Assembly (NCBI GenBank): GCA_023414355.1 | Contig: JAEZOB010000031.1 | Span: 1-64,000 of the forward strand | Reading direction: 5' to 3' | Origin: Bacillota bacterium | GTDB taxonomy: Bacteria > Bacillota > Clostridia > Lachnospirales > Lachnospiraceae | Length of the DNA: 64,000 nt | Shown: piece after piece, positions 8,271-16,602 of the stretch | Layout: each line of letters opens with the position of its first letter | Position numbering within the stretch: position 1 is the stretch's first letter | The notes under the pieces: model-generated | Told to the model about the DNA's origin: nothing | Database searches by the model: none | What the model saw: only the letters and a program-made list of their open reading frames with translations | Position numbers and translations under genes: made by a program

Positions 8271-8513
8271 ATGGCAGTAAAGATTAGATTAAAGAGAATG
8301 GGACAGAAGAAGGCTCCTTTCTATAGAATTATCGTTTCTGATTCCAGAACACCCAGAGACGGCAGATTTATCGCAGAAATTGGTACCTATGATCCTACAC
8401 AGAATCCGAGTGCTTTCAACGTAGATGCAGAAGCTGCAAAGAAGTGGTTAGCAAACGGTGCTCAGCCTACTGATACCGTTGGCAAGATTTTTAAAATTGC
8501 TGGTATCCTGTAA
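8271..8513 (+). CDS. rpsP: 30S ribosomal protein S16
   Basis: This is an 80-aa S16 with the canonical N-terminus MAVKIRLKRMGQKK and the family segment DSRTPRDGRFIAEIGTYDP. The ATG at 8271 follows AAGGAGGTG. A longer in-frame start at 8184 falls in the structured leader and is not supported. S16 helps 30S assembly. Its place between ffh and khpA matches other Firmicutes. Confidence 0.97.
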   Translation: MAVKIRLKRMGQKKAPFYRIIVSDSRTPRDGRFIAEIGTYDPTQNPSAFNVDAEAAKKWLANGAQPTDTVGKIFKIAGIL

Positions 8514-8553
8514 TATCATCGGAAGATACGAACTTTTCGTATGGAGGTAGAGA

Positions 8554-8784
8554 ATGAAGGAATTAGTCGAAGTAATCGCTAAGTCACTCGTGGATCATCC
8601 CGATGAGGTTGTAGTTACGGAAAAGGAAACCGATAAAGCAATTGTTGTGGAATTAAAAGTCGCTTCTGAGGATATGGGTAAGGTAATCGGCAAACAAGGC
8701 CGCATTGCGAAATCCATTCGTACCGTAGTTAAAGCAGCCGCAACAAAGGATGACAAAAAGGTAGTAGTAGAGATTCTGCAATAG
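8554..8784 (+). CDS. khpA: KhpA, KH-domain RNA-binding protein (YlqC)
   Basis: This 76-aa single KH-domain protein carries the GKVIGKQGRIAKSIR loop, which contains the GxxG motif that contacts RNA. KhpA usually partners KhpB (Jag) in RNA binding linked to cell elongation. RBS TGGAGGTAGAG. It lies between rpsP and rimM, as in Bacillus. Its last codons form the left arm (8772-8779) of a short hairpin with 8800-8807. Confidence 0.9.
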   Translation: MKELVEVIAKSLVDHPDEVVVTEKETDKAIVVELKVASEDMGKVIGKQGRIAKSIRTVVKAAATKDDKKVVVEILQ

Positions 8785-8810
8785 TCTTCATTGCTTTTGG
8801 CAGAATCAGG

Positions 8811-8854
8811 GAAGCTGTCTGTTATGTATCTGCATAGTAGAACAGCTTCTTTTT
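8811..8854 (+). terminator. Terminator or attenuator between khpA and rimM
   Basis: GAAGCTGT (8811-8818) pairs with ACAGCTTC (8842-8849), followed by five T. The next gene is a normal operon member, so read-through or a second promoter is expected. Confidence 0.7.
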
Positions 8855-8949
8855 GTACAACCTAACAATAACAGAAGCCAACTTTTCTTTATCCCCTTTA
8901 GGCTCTCTGTCCATGAAATATCTATGTTAACTTGAAAAGGATGTATACT

Positions 8950-9456
8950 ATGGATAATTATCTCAGAGTAGGTGTGATTACCACCACCCATGGGGTCCGT
9001 GGAGAAGTTAAAGTTTTTCCTACCACCGACGACCCAAATCGTTTTAAGGATTTAAAAAAGCTTTTTTTAGATACCGGCAAGGACTTGCTTCCGCTTGAGA
9101 TTGAAGGCGTGAAATTTTTTAAGCAGCTGGTCATATTGAAATTTAAAGGAATTGATAATATCAATGATATCGAAAAGTATCGGGGTAGAGATCTGCTGAT
9201 TGACCGTGCAGATGCGGTAGCACTTGACGAAGGTGAATATTTTATCTTTGATCTGATTGATTCTGTCGTAGTAACTGAGGACGGAAAAGAACTTGGTGTC
9301 CTTACCGAAATTCTGACAACGGCAGCCAATGACGTCTACGTAGTGAAGACTCCTGAGGCTAAGGAAGTATTGCTTCCTTCCATTAAAGAATGTATTCTTA
9401 ACATAGATGTAGAAAACAAGAAAATTACTGTTCACCTGCTGAACGGATTACTATAG
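8950..9456 (+). CDS. rimM: 16S rRNA processing protein RimM
   Basis: This 168-aa RimM acts in maturation of the 30S head and binds S19. The N-terminal beta-barrel starts LRVGVITTTHGVRGEVKVFPTTD, and the C-terminal PRC-barrel holds the EYFIFDLID and ANDVYVVKT segments. Start 8950 is chosen because AAAAGG lies nine bases upstream. ATG 8941 and TTG 8932 are too close to that site. It precedes trmD in the classic order. Confidence 0.93.
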   Translation: MDNYLRVGVITTTHGVRGEVKVFPTTDDPNRFKDLKKLFLDTGKDLLPLEIEGVKFFKQLVILKFKGIDNINDIEKYRGRDLLIDRADAVALDEGEYFIFDLIDSVVVTEDGKELGVLTEILTTAANDVYVVKTPEAKEVLLPSIKECILNIDVENKKITVHLLNGLL

Positions 9457-9510
9457 CCTCCAAGAAGCAGAGCAGTTAATAATAGGTTATCAACGAGACA
9501 GGTGCAGGTT

Positions 9511-9541
9511 AGTGTGAATTATCAAAAGCATAATTCACACT
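9511..9541 (+). promoter_or_regulatory. Perfect 12-bp inverted repeat before trmD
   Basis: AGTGTGAATTAT (9511-9522) is the exact complement of 9530-9541 with a 7-nt loop. An outer pair, TGCAGG (9503-9508) with CCTGCA (9554-9559), extends the structure. No T-tract follows. Similar TGTGAA-type hairpins occur at 33489-33515 and 59440-59468. Confidence 0.6.
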
Positions 9542-9623
9542 TAGTAGTTTGTGCCTGCATCATCAATGTAAAAAAAACACCCTTGGCATAAACTAGCTCA
9601 AAGAGTATATATGGAGGAGTTCT

Positions 9624-10400
9624 ATGAATTTTCACGTACTGACGCTTTTCCCCGATATGATCATGCAGGGTTTAAATACCAGCATTACAGGAAGAGCGAT
9701 GGATAAAGGCTTGATTAATATCAACGCAGTTAATATCAGAGATTTCAGCGAGGACAAGCATAGCCGTGTAGATGATTACCCTTACGGGGGCGGTGCCGGT
9801 ATGGTGATGCAGGCGGAGCCGGTCTATAAAGCTTACGGTTATCTTGCCAATCATATTAAGATGTCCAAGGAGGATCCGCATTCCTATCAGAAACCCCGTG
9901 TAATCTATGTAACACCCCAGGGAAGTGTATTTAATCAAAATTTTGCTAAGGAATTGGCACAGGAGGAGGATTTGATCCTACTCTGTGGTCATTACGAGGG
10001 CATTGATGAACGTGTTCTGGATCTGATTGTTACAGATTATGTTTCCATCGGTGATTATGTTCTAACCGGCGGCGAGCTTCCAGCCATGGTCATGATTGAT
10101 GCGATTTCAAGATTAATCCCCGGTGTCCTGAACAATGAGGTTTCTTCGGAATTTGAGAGCTTACAGGACAATCTTCTCGAATATCCTCAATATACAAGAC
10201 CTGAGATTTTTATGGGACAGCGTGTCCCTGAGGTTCTCCTGACCGGACATCATGCCAATATTGATGCCTGGAGAAGACAGCAATCCATCCTCCGCACCTA
10301 TGAAAGGCGCCCTGATTTACTAGATAAAGCTGACTTGACGGAGGAGGAGGGCGAATACCTGACAAAGCTGATCTTCCAGAAGAATTTTGATGTGTATTAA
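9624..10400 (+). CDS. trmD: tRNA (guanine-37-N1)-methyltransferase TrmD
   Basis: This 258-aa SPOUT methyltransferase makes m1G37 in tRNA and so prevents frameshifting. It shows the trefoil-knot SAM site (LLCGHYEGIDERV, then YVSIGDYVLTGGELPAMVMIDA, about residues 110-165) and the usual N-terminus MNFHVLTLFPDM. RBS ATGGAGGAG. It lies between rimM and rplS. Confidence 0.96.
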   Translation: MNFHVLTLFPDMIMQGLNTSITGRAMDKGLININAVNIRDFSEDKHSRVDDYPYGGGAGMVMQAEPVYKAYGYLANHIKMSKEDPHSYQKPRVIYVTPQGSVFNQNFAKELAQEEDLILLCGHYEGIDERVLDLIVTDYVSIGDYVLTGGELPAMVMIDAISRLIPGVLNNEVSSEFESLQDNLLEYPQYTRPEIFMGQRVPEVLLTGHHANIDAWRRQQSILRTYERRPDLLDKADLTEEEGEYLTKLIFQKNFDVY

Positions 10401-10412
10401 ACTAAAAAACGC

Positions 10413-10441
10413 TTGCAAATGATAGATGATTATGTTATAGT
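10413..10441 (+). promoter_or_regulatory. Promoter for rplS
   Basis: TTGCAA (10413-10418) and TATAGT (10436-10441) with a 17-base spacer. This leaves a leader of about 75 bases before rplS, including a GTAC-GTAC stem near 10470-10490. Autoregulation of L19 by its leader is known in some Firmicutes, but the sequence is not clear enough to call that element here. Confidence 0.6.
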
Positions 10442-10523
10442 AAGTTGTTGTGAGATGGGATGGTCCTCTGGTACATGGTTTCAGTACGTATTAAGAACAT
10501 CTAAATATTAAGGAGGTCACAAG

Positions 10524-10871
10524 ATGAACGATATTATTAAGAGTATTGAAGCTGAGCAGTTAAAAGCAAATGTAACAGATTTTAACGTAGGTGACACGGT
10601 TCAGGTTTATGCAAAAGTAAAAGAAGGTAACCGTGAAAGACTTCAGGTTTTTGAAGGAACTGTTCTTAAGAGACAGAATGGCGGCTCAAGAGAAACCTTT
10701 ACAGTAAGAAAAACATCCAATGGTATTGGTGTTGAGAAGACATGGCCGCTTCACAGTCCTAGCATTGATAGAATTGAAGTGATCAGACGCGGTAAAGTAA
10801 GACAGGCTAAGCTGTTCTACTTACGTAACAGAGTCGGTAAGAAGGCTAAGGTTAAAGAGTCAATCAGATAA
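10524..10871 (+). CDS. rplS: 50S ribosomal protein L19
   Basis: This is a 115-aa L19 with the family segments VGDTVQVYAKVKEGNRERLQ, FEGTVLKRQ and SKIDRIEV-like SPSIDRIEVIRRGKVRQAKL. It sits at the subunit interface. RBS AAGGAGGTCAC. A strong terminator follows, so it is the last gene of the upstream transcription unit. Confidence 0.97.
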   Translation: MNDIIKSIEAEQLKANVTDFNVGDTVQVYAKVKEGNRERLQVFEGTVLKRQNGGSRETFTVRKTSNGIGVEKTWPLHSPSIDRIEVIRRGKVRQAKLFYLRNRVGKKAKVKESIR

Positions 10872-10880
10872 GTACAACTA

Positions 10881-10911
10881 AGGGACAATGCTTAAGGATT
10901 GTCCCTTTTTT
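10881..10911 (+). terminator. Intrinsic terminator after rplS
   Basis: AGGGACAAT (10881-10889) pairs with ATTGTCCCT (10898-10906), followed by a T-run to 10911. The loop is 8 nt. Confidence 0.92.
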
Positions 10912-10952
10912 AACATAATCAACCAATTTGTAATAACAGACCGCAGGTATCG

Positions 10953-10976
10953 AAAGTGTCAGCCGGCTGTCACTTT
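10953..10976. promoter_or_regulatory. 24-bp near-perfect palindrome before lepB
   Basis: AAAGTG-T-CAGCCGGCTG-T-CACTTT reads the same on both strands except for one symmetric mismatch pair. There is no loop, so a dimer-binding operator is as likely as an RNA hairpin. It lies 45 bases before lepB. Confidence 0.5.
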
Positions 10977-11020
10977 AATATCGCTTTCAGATCGATTGCA
11001 GGAAAGGCTCAGGTATTCAA

Positions 11021-11617
11021 ATGGATTTTGATTTTGAGAAGGAAAGCAAAAAACCTTTGTTGATGAAAATCTTTATTGAGGTCTTCATCTGGGCTGCAGA
11101 AATCGCAGCCGTAATATTTCTTGCTTATTTTATCGTATTTTATGCTCTGGAACGGACAGACATGGTAGGTATCTCCATGGAAGACACCTTAAATGACGGA
11201 GACCAGATCATTATTAATAAATTCTCCTATCGTTTCGGTGATCCGAAACGGTTTGATGTCATCGTATTTCAGCAAAGCGGTAAGGAACACAGCTATTATG
11301 ACATCAAGCGTATTATAGCTATGCCCGGAGAAAAGCTGCTGATTAAGGACGGAGTCATCTATATTAACGGCGAGCCTCTCACAGAGGCAGTCAATGTCGA
11401 GCCCATGGCGAATTATGGTCTTGCCGGCGAGGAGATTATGCTGGAGGAGAATGAATACTTCGTACTTGGAGATAATCGCAATAACAGTGAGGACAGCCGA
11501 TTTGCCAGTGTCGGCATGATACGCAGGGATGATATCATCGGAAAAGCTTTTCTGCGTATGAAACCCTTTAATTTTGTCAGTAAATTGAATCTGGTGAAGG
11601 AAGACAGCAAAGAATAG
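11021..11617 (+). CDS. lepB: Signal peptidase I
   Basis: This is a 198-aa type I leader peptidase with one N-terminal membrane helix (about residues 16-42). The Ser-Lys dyad is S52 in VGISMEDTL and K96 in DIKRIIAMPGE. The family box GDNRNNSEDSR lies near residue 152. It removes signal peptides outside the membrane. It sits between rplS and rbgA, and its stop is 14 bases before the next ATG. Confidence 0.95.
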   Translation: MDFDFEKESKKPLLMKIFIEVFIWAAEIAAVIFLAYFIVFYALERTDMVGISMEDTLNDGDQIIINKFSYRFGDPKRFDVIVFQQSGKEHSYYDIKRIIAMPGEKLLIKDGVIYINGEPLTEAVNVEPMANYGLAGEEIMLEENEYFVLGDNRNNSEDSRFASVGMIRRDDIIGKAFLRMKPFNFVSKLNLVKEDSKE

Positions 11618-11631
11618 AATGGAGCGTTACT

Positions 11632-12564
11632 ATGCAGTATCAATGGTATCCCGGCCATATGGCCAAAGCAAAGCGTACCATGCAGGAGGATATGAAGCTG
11701 ATTGATGTGGTAATCGAGCTGGTGGACGCCAGAATACCTTATTCCAGTACGAACCCTGACATCAATGCCTTGGCTGGCAACAAATCAAGAGTAATTTTAC
11801 TTAATAAATCTGATATGGCAGATTCTAAGTATAACCTTGCCTGGAAGGAATATTTCGAGGCGAAGGGCTATTTTGTCGCCTTGGTTAATTCCAAGGCAGG
11901 TACCGGAGTCAGAGGAGTGCAGGATATCGTTCATAAAGCCTGTCAGGCTAAGATTGAACGTGACCGGAAGCGCGGTATCTTGAACCGTCCTGTCCGTGCT
12001 ATGATTGTGGGGATTCCGAATGTCGGTAAATCCACCTTTATCAACAGCTTTGTCGGAAGAGCAACCACAAAAACCGGGAATAAGCCCGGTGTAACTAAGG
12101 GAAAACAATGGATTCGTCTGAGTAAGCTTGTAGAACTGATGGATACCCCCGGTATTCTCTGGCCGAAGTTTGAGGATCAGTCTGTCGGCATGAAGCTTGC
12201 CCTGATCGGCTCTATTAATGATACCATCCTGAACACGACCGAGCTTTCAATGGAGCTGATTCTGCTATTACAGAGACACTACTGCGAAGTACTGAAGGAG
12301 CGTTTCGGAATTGAATTACTAAGTGAGATCAAGGACTTAGAAGCGGCTGCCCAGGTACTGGAGCTGATCGCAGTGAAGAGAGCCTGTCTTCTTAAGGGCG
12401 GAGAACCCGATGTAGACCGAGCAGCTTTAATGTTACTGGATGATTTCAGAAGTCAGAAGCTTGGTAATATTACACTGGAATTTCCGGACGAATTAAATAT
12501 GGCAGCGGAATCTGTAATTAAACCGTCAGAGAAGGTATTAAAGCAGACCTCTGAATCAGAATAA
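11632..12564 (+). CDS. rbgA: Ribosome biogenesis GTPase RbgA (YlqF)
   Basis: This 310-aa circularly permuted GTPase needed for late 50S assembly starts QWYPGHMAKAKR. The permuted order is visible: NKSD (G4) comes before GIPNVGKST (G1) and DTPGILWP (G3). A helical RNA-binding C-domain follows. It is in the rplS-lepB-rbgA-rnhB order of Firmicutes. RBS TGGAGCG. Confidence 0.95.
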   Translation: MQYQWYPGHMAKAKRTMQEDMKLIDVVIELVDARIPYSSTNPDINALAGNKSRVILLNKSDMADSKYNLAWKEYFEAKGYFVALVNSKAGTGVRGVQDIVHKACQAKIERDRKRGILNRPVRAMIVGIPNVGKSTFINSFVGRATTKTGNKPGVTKGKQWIRLSKLVELMDTPGILWPKFEDQSVGMKLALIGSINDTILNTTELSMELILLLQRHYCEVLKERFGIELLSEIKDLEAAAQVLELIAVKRACLLKGGEPDVDRAALMLLDDFRSQKLGNITLEFPDELNMAAESVIKPSEKVLKQTSESE

Positions 12565-12680
12565 TGATCCAGTGGATATGAATCAGTATTATATGAATTC
12601 AGTAAAGCAAATCTCTGTGTCCGAATTATAACAAGCGATATTAGCCAACAATACAAGAACTTATATAAGGATGATACCCC

Positions 12681-13472
12681 ATGTCAAAGGATGAAATGAA
12701 TCAAGACATACCCAAAAAGATAGCCTTAATCAAATTGGAATTCATGCAAGCTTCCTCCTCTGAAATTCCTTTCCTACTGGAGAAATATCAGGAGGATGGC
12801 AGAAGCGGAGTAGTCGCCATCTGTAACCAATATAGAAACAAGACCGAGTCCCTAGCGAAGGAGCTGGAGCGTCTTGCTGTGATGAGACAGTATGAGAATA
12901 AATATCAGGATTACGAATATATCTGCGGCATTGACGAAGTAGGTCGCGGTCCTCTGGCAGGACCTGTCATTGCCTGCGCTGTTATTTTACCAAAGGATTG
13001 TAATATTTTATATATTAATGATTCAAAACAATTATCCGAAAAGAAAAGGGAAGAGCTTTATGATGAGATCATCGATAAAGCAATTGCCTTCGGCATCGGA
13101 AGTGTCCCTCCAAACAGAATCGATGAGATCAATATCCTTCAGGCTACCTATGAAGCCATGCGGAAAGCCATCGGTAATCTTTCCGTAAAACCGGATATTC
13201 TTTTAAACGATGCCGTTACGATACCCGGGGTTGGGATCAAACAGATCCCCATCATCAAGGGTGACGCAAAAAGTGTCTCCATAGCCGCTGCGAGCATCGT
13301 TGCCAAGGTGACCAGAGACAGAATGATGGTCGCATATGATCAGATTTTCCCGCAATACGATTTTGCCGGTAATAAAGGGTATGGCTCGGCAAAGCATATC
13401 GAAGCTATCAGGGAATTCGGTCTGACTCCGATCCATCGCAGAAGCTTTGTAAAAAACTTTACAGAAGCATAG
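12681..13472 (+). CDS. rnhB: Ribonuclease HII
   Basis: This 263-aa RNase HII removes single ribonucleotides and RNA from RNA-DNA hybrids. It has an N-terminal helical extension of about 75 residues, then the catalytic core starting YICGIDEVGRGPLAGPV, whose Asp-Glu pair begins the DEDD site. The IKGDAKSVSIAAASIVAKVTRD segment and the tail H-RRSFVKNF match the family. RBS AAGGATG. A second RNase H gene, rnhA, lies at 25.1 kb. Confidence 0.95.
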   Translation: MSKDEMNQDIPKKIALIKLEFMQASSSEIPFLLEKYQEDGRSGVVAICNQYRNKTESLAKELERLAVMRQYENKYQDYEYICGIDEVGRGPLAGPVIACAVILPKDCNILYINDSKQLSEKKREELYDEIIDKAIAFGIGSVPPNRIDEINILQATYEAMRKAIGNLSVKPDILLNDAVTIPGVGIKQIPIIKGDAKSVSIAAASIVAKVTRDRMMVAYDQIFPQYDFAGNKGYGSAKHIEAIREFGLTPIHRRSFVKNFTEA

Positions 13473-13602
13473 AGAAAGTTTTTTGAAATATATAATTAAT
13501 TAATATATGCCAAATTATAACCAAAGACTGGGACAAAGCCATATTGTTTAACAAACTCACTGATACTCTTTTTTCTTTTCTAGCCTATGAAAGGAGTTCA
13601 TC

Positions 13603-13902
13603 ATGGATCAATCGAATAAACCACAAAGGCCAAAAACTGCAGTGGCTCTTTCTTACGAGCCAAATGAAGAGGCTCCCAAGGTCATTGCCTCGGGACGCGG
13701 TTATCTTGCGGACAAAATCATCGAGAAAGCAAAGGAAGCGGATATTCCGCTGCATCAGGATGCAAAGCTTGCAGATACTTTGTCAAAGCTTGAAATCGGT
13801 GACATGATTCCTCCAGAATTATATGAGGTAGTCGCAGAAATACTCGTATTTGTTGATAAAATGGATAAAATAAAGAGTAAGGTTGGTCCAAAACATGAAT
13901 AA
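13603..13902 (+). CDS. ylqH: YlqH-type FlhB C-terminal-like protein
   Basis: This 99-aa soluble protein resembles the cytoplasmic domain of the flagellar/type III protein FlhB. The stretch TAVALSYEP, APKVIASGRGYLADKIIEKAKEADIPLHQDAKLADTL is typical, but the NPTH autocleavage motif is absent. It sits after rnhB, as in Bacillus, with no flagellar genes nearby. RBS AAAGGAG at start 13603. Function is not known. It overlaps yraN by eight bases. Confidence 0.85.
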   Translation: MDQSNKPQRPKTAVALSYEPNEEAPKVIASGRGYLADKIIEKAKEADIPLHQDAKLADTLSKLEIGDMIPPELYEVVAEILVFVDKMDKIKSKVGPKHE

Positions 13903-14245
13903 TCGGGCAGTGGGTACGAGATGGGAGCAGGATGCAGCAGAGTTTTTAAGAAGGCAGGGTTATATCCTTCTGGATAAGAATTTTCGCTGTAAGATAGGAG
14001 AGATTGATCTCATCGCAAAAGATGGGGCTTATCTTTGTTTTATCGAGGTGAAATACCGCGCAAGCTCCTCAAAAGGCTTTCCGGCTGAGGCCATTACACC
14101 CACAAAGATTCGCAGAATAACAAGAACGGCGCAATTCTATCTACTGCTGCATCAGCTTCCTCAGGATACTCCCTGCAGGTTCGATGCTGTAGTGATTCTT
14201 GGAGAGGAGCTCTCCCTGATTAAGAACGCCTTTGACGGAATATAG
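13895..14245 (+). CDS. yraN: YraN/UPF0102 nuclease-like protein
   Basis: This 116-aa protein has a restriction-endonuclease-like fold. The core GEIDLIAKDGAYLCFIEVKYR holds the D-ExK pattern (about residues 35-55), preceded by RWEQDAAEFLRRQGY. ATG 13895 overlaps the end of ylqH and is preferred over TTG 13883. UPF0102 proteins lie near rnhB in many bacteria. Their role is not settled, though DNA processing is suspected. Confidence 0.88.
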   Translation: MNNRAVGTRWEQDAAEFLRRQGYILLDKNFRCKIGEIDLIAKDGAYLCFIEVKYRASSSKGFPAEAITPTKIRRITRTAQFYLLLHQLPQDTPCRFDAVVILGEELSLIKNAFDGI

Positions 14246-14262
14246 ACGGAAGGACTGATTTT

Positions 14263-15153
14263 ATGACATTTGAGAATACAGCGGAAGCGCGCTTAGAACA
14301 GAAAGCCGGAGTGCCTTATCTGTCCTTTCCGGCACTTTCACAATTTTCCTTTCTTAAGCACGGTTTTTCTACCCGGCTTGGCGGGGTAAGCAGCGGAGTG
14401 TTGGCATCGATGAATTTTGGCAGTGATTCCGGACTGTATCAGGATACTGAAGAAAATGTACAGGAGAATTATCGAAGAATGGCCAATGCTCTTGGGGTTG
14501 AGGTTCAAGCCATGATCATCTCAAAGCAGGTACATAAGACGAATATTCGCCGGGTGACAGAAGCGGACTGTGGTAAAGGATTATTCCTTCCACGGGATTA
14601 TGATGAAATCGATGGGCTGATCACCAACCGGCCGAAGCTTACTCTTGTAACCAAATATGCGGATTGTGTACCGCTTTATTTTGTAGATCCTGAAAAGAAA
14701 GCCATCGGACTCACCCATTCCGGTTGGAGAGGTACCGTGGCCGAAATTGGTAGGATTACCGTGGAAGAGATGCAAAATGCATATGATTGCAGGCCGGAGG
14801 ATATCATAGCAGTGATTGGTCCCTCCATCTGCAGAAACTGCTTTGAAATAGGGGAAGAGGTAGCAGCAGAATTTGAACAGGCTTTCCCACAGGAAAAGGA
14901 TACTATTCTTTTTCCAATCACTCCTCCATCAGAACAGGCTTCTTCAGATAAAGTTACAAGTCCACAAGTTAGGAAATATCAATGTGATCTATGGAAGGCC
15001 AATCAAACAGTCCTGCTAAAGGCAGGAATACCTGCAGCGAACATACATATCAGCGGAGTATGCACCTGCTGTCATTCAGAACTATTATTCTCTCACCGTA
15101 AAACTCAGGGAAAGCGCGGCACTCTGGCAGCCTTCCTGTCACTGTGTGAATAA
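14263..15153 (+). CDS. pgeF: PgeF/YlmD-family purine nucleoside phosphorylase (laccase domain)
   Basis: This 296-aa Cu-oxidase_4 (DUF152) protein belongs to a family shown to act on purine nucleosides and, in some members, to edit peptidoglycan precursors. Metal-site motifs are visible: KQVHKTNI near residue 90, YADCVPLYF, THSGWRGT near 150, and a C-terminal CTCCHSELLFSHRKTQGKRG. An insertion with no obvious motif lies around residues 215-235. RBS GGAAGGA. It is not in its common place next to ylmE, which lies at 47.4 kb here. Confidence 0.88.
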   Translation: MTFENTAEARLEQKAGVPYLSFPALSQFSFLKHGFSTRLGGVSSGVLASMNFGSDSGLYQDTEENVQENYRRMANALGVEVQAMIISKQVHKTNIRRVTEADCGKGLFLPRDYDEIDGLITNRPKLTLVTKYADCVPLYFVDPEKKAIGLTHSGWRGTVAEIGRITVEEMQNAYDCRPEDIIAVIGPSICRNCFEIGEEVAAEFEQAFPQEKDTILFPITPPSEQASSDKVTSPQVRKYQCDLWKANQTVLLKAGIPAANIHISGVCTCCHSELLFSHRKTQGKRGTLAAFLSLCE

Positions 15154-15213
15154 AGACAGTTCTACTATCGAATAAAACAATTGCTATTGTTATGTAAGAA
15201 AAGGAACCGGTGT

Positions 15214-16530
15214 ATGACCATGAAGAAAAAAGCACACATTATTAAAGAGATAGAAGCAGGCAGCATCGCTGAAGAGCTGGAACTGACTCCGGGTGATGAA
15301 TTAATTTCTATTAACGGAACCATCATCCAAGATGTTCTGGATTATCATTATCTGATTAAGGATGATGAGCTGACTGTCCTGGTAAAGAAACCGGACGGAG
15401 AAGAGTGGGAGTTAGATATTGAAAAGGATTATGACGAGGATTTGGGCATTACCTTCGAAGAAGGCTTGATGGATGAATACCGTTCCTGTCGTAACAAATG
15501 TATCTTCTGCTTTATCGATCAGATGCCACCCGGAATGCGTGAAACCTTATATTTCAAGGATGACGATGCAAGACTATCCTTTCTGCAGGGCAATTATATC
15601 ACCTTGACCAATATGAGTGAGGAGGAGATCGACAGAATCCTCTTCTATAAGCTATCACCAATCAATATTTCTATTCATACCACCAATGAGGAGCTCAGAT
15701 GCAAGATGCTTCATAATCGCTTTGCCGGAAGCTCTTTATCTAAAATCAAGCGGCTGAAGGACGGCGGAATCATTATGAACGGACAGATTGTCCTCTGTAA
15801 GGGTTGGAATGACAGGGACGAGCTGGAGAAGACCATCCATGATCTTTCGGCTTATCTGCCGGAGTTGCAGAGCGTCTCGGTCGTTCCTGTCGGACTGACG
15901 AAGTTTCGCAAAGGGCTCGAAGAGCTAACTCCCTTCACCAGGGAGGATTCCTTAGAAGTACTAGATATCATCCATCGCTGGCAGAACATCTTCCTGACGC
16001 ACTATCAGACTCGGTTTATCTATGCAAGTGATGAATGGTATATCAAAGCAGGACTTCCGATTCCGGACGCAGCTTCCTATGAGGGTTATCCTCAGATTGA
16101 AAATGGTGTCGGTTTAATCCGGTCCCTTCAAGAGGAGTTTGGCGAATACTATGAGGAATTAACCGGAGATGACCGCGTCAGGGAAGTATCCATCGCAACA
16201 GGTGTACTGGCATCACCTTATATTAAGCAGCTTTGTGACAAGCTTAGTGATAAATTCCCCAAGGTAAAGGTTACAGTCCATACCATCATTAATGACTATT
16301 TCGGAAATGAAATCACAGTGGCCGGTCTCATAACCGGTGGGGATATCATAGAGCAGCTGAAGGGAAAAGAGCTTGGAGATGGCCTACTGATACCCGATGT
16401 TATGCTTCGAAACGGTGAGACTGTATTGCTGGATGATGTTACAGTAGAGGGCATGGAAAATGCTTTACAAACCAAAATACGTATTGTACAATCAGATGGA
16501 AAGTCATTCATTGATAGTATAATAATGTAA
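15214..16530 (+). CDS. DUF512 protein with PDZ and radical-SAM-like cysteines
   Basis: This 438-aa protein has an N-terminal PDZ-like domain (about residues 5-75), a segment with cysteines C92, C96 and C99 (CxxxCxxC, radical SAM spacing) and a C-terminal DUF512 region. The phrases QMPPGMRETLYFKDDDARLSFLQG and NISIHTTNEELRCKML are typical. ATG 15214 follows AAGGAACC; a TTG at 15181 is less likely. It is next to der in many Clostridia and cyanobacteria. The reaction is unknown. Confidence 0.87.
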   Translation: MTMKKKAHIIKEIEAGSIAEELELTPGDELISINGTIIQDVLDYHYLIKDDELTVLVKKPDGEEWELDIEKDYDEDLGITFEEGLMDEYRSCRNKCIFCFIDQMPPGMRETLYFKDDDARLSFLQGNYITLTNMSEEEIDRILFYKLSPINISIHTTNEELRCKMLHNRFAGSSLSKIKRLKDGGIIMNGQIVLCKGWNDRDELEKTIHDLSAYLPELQSVSVVPVGLTKFRKGLEELTPFTREDSLEVLDIIHRWQNIFLTHYQTRFIYASDEWYIKAGLPIPDAASYEGYPQIENGVGLIRSLQEEFGEYYEELTGDDRVREVSIATGVLASPYIKQLCDKLSDKFPKVKVTVHTIINDYFGNEITVAGLITGGDIIEQLKGKELGDGLLIPDVMLRNGETVLLDDVTVEGMENALQTKIRIVQSDGKSFIDSIIM

Positions 16531-16602
16531 AATACTGAGGTTTTTGTTGATAAATAAATTTTGAGGCAAAAGCACCGAAATAAAGAAAGGCACAGGTAAG
16601 AT

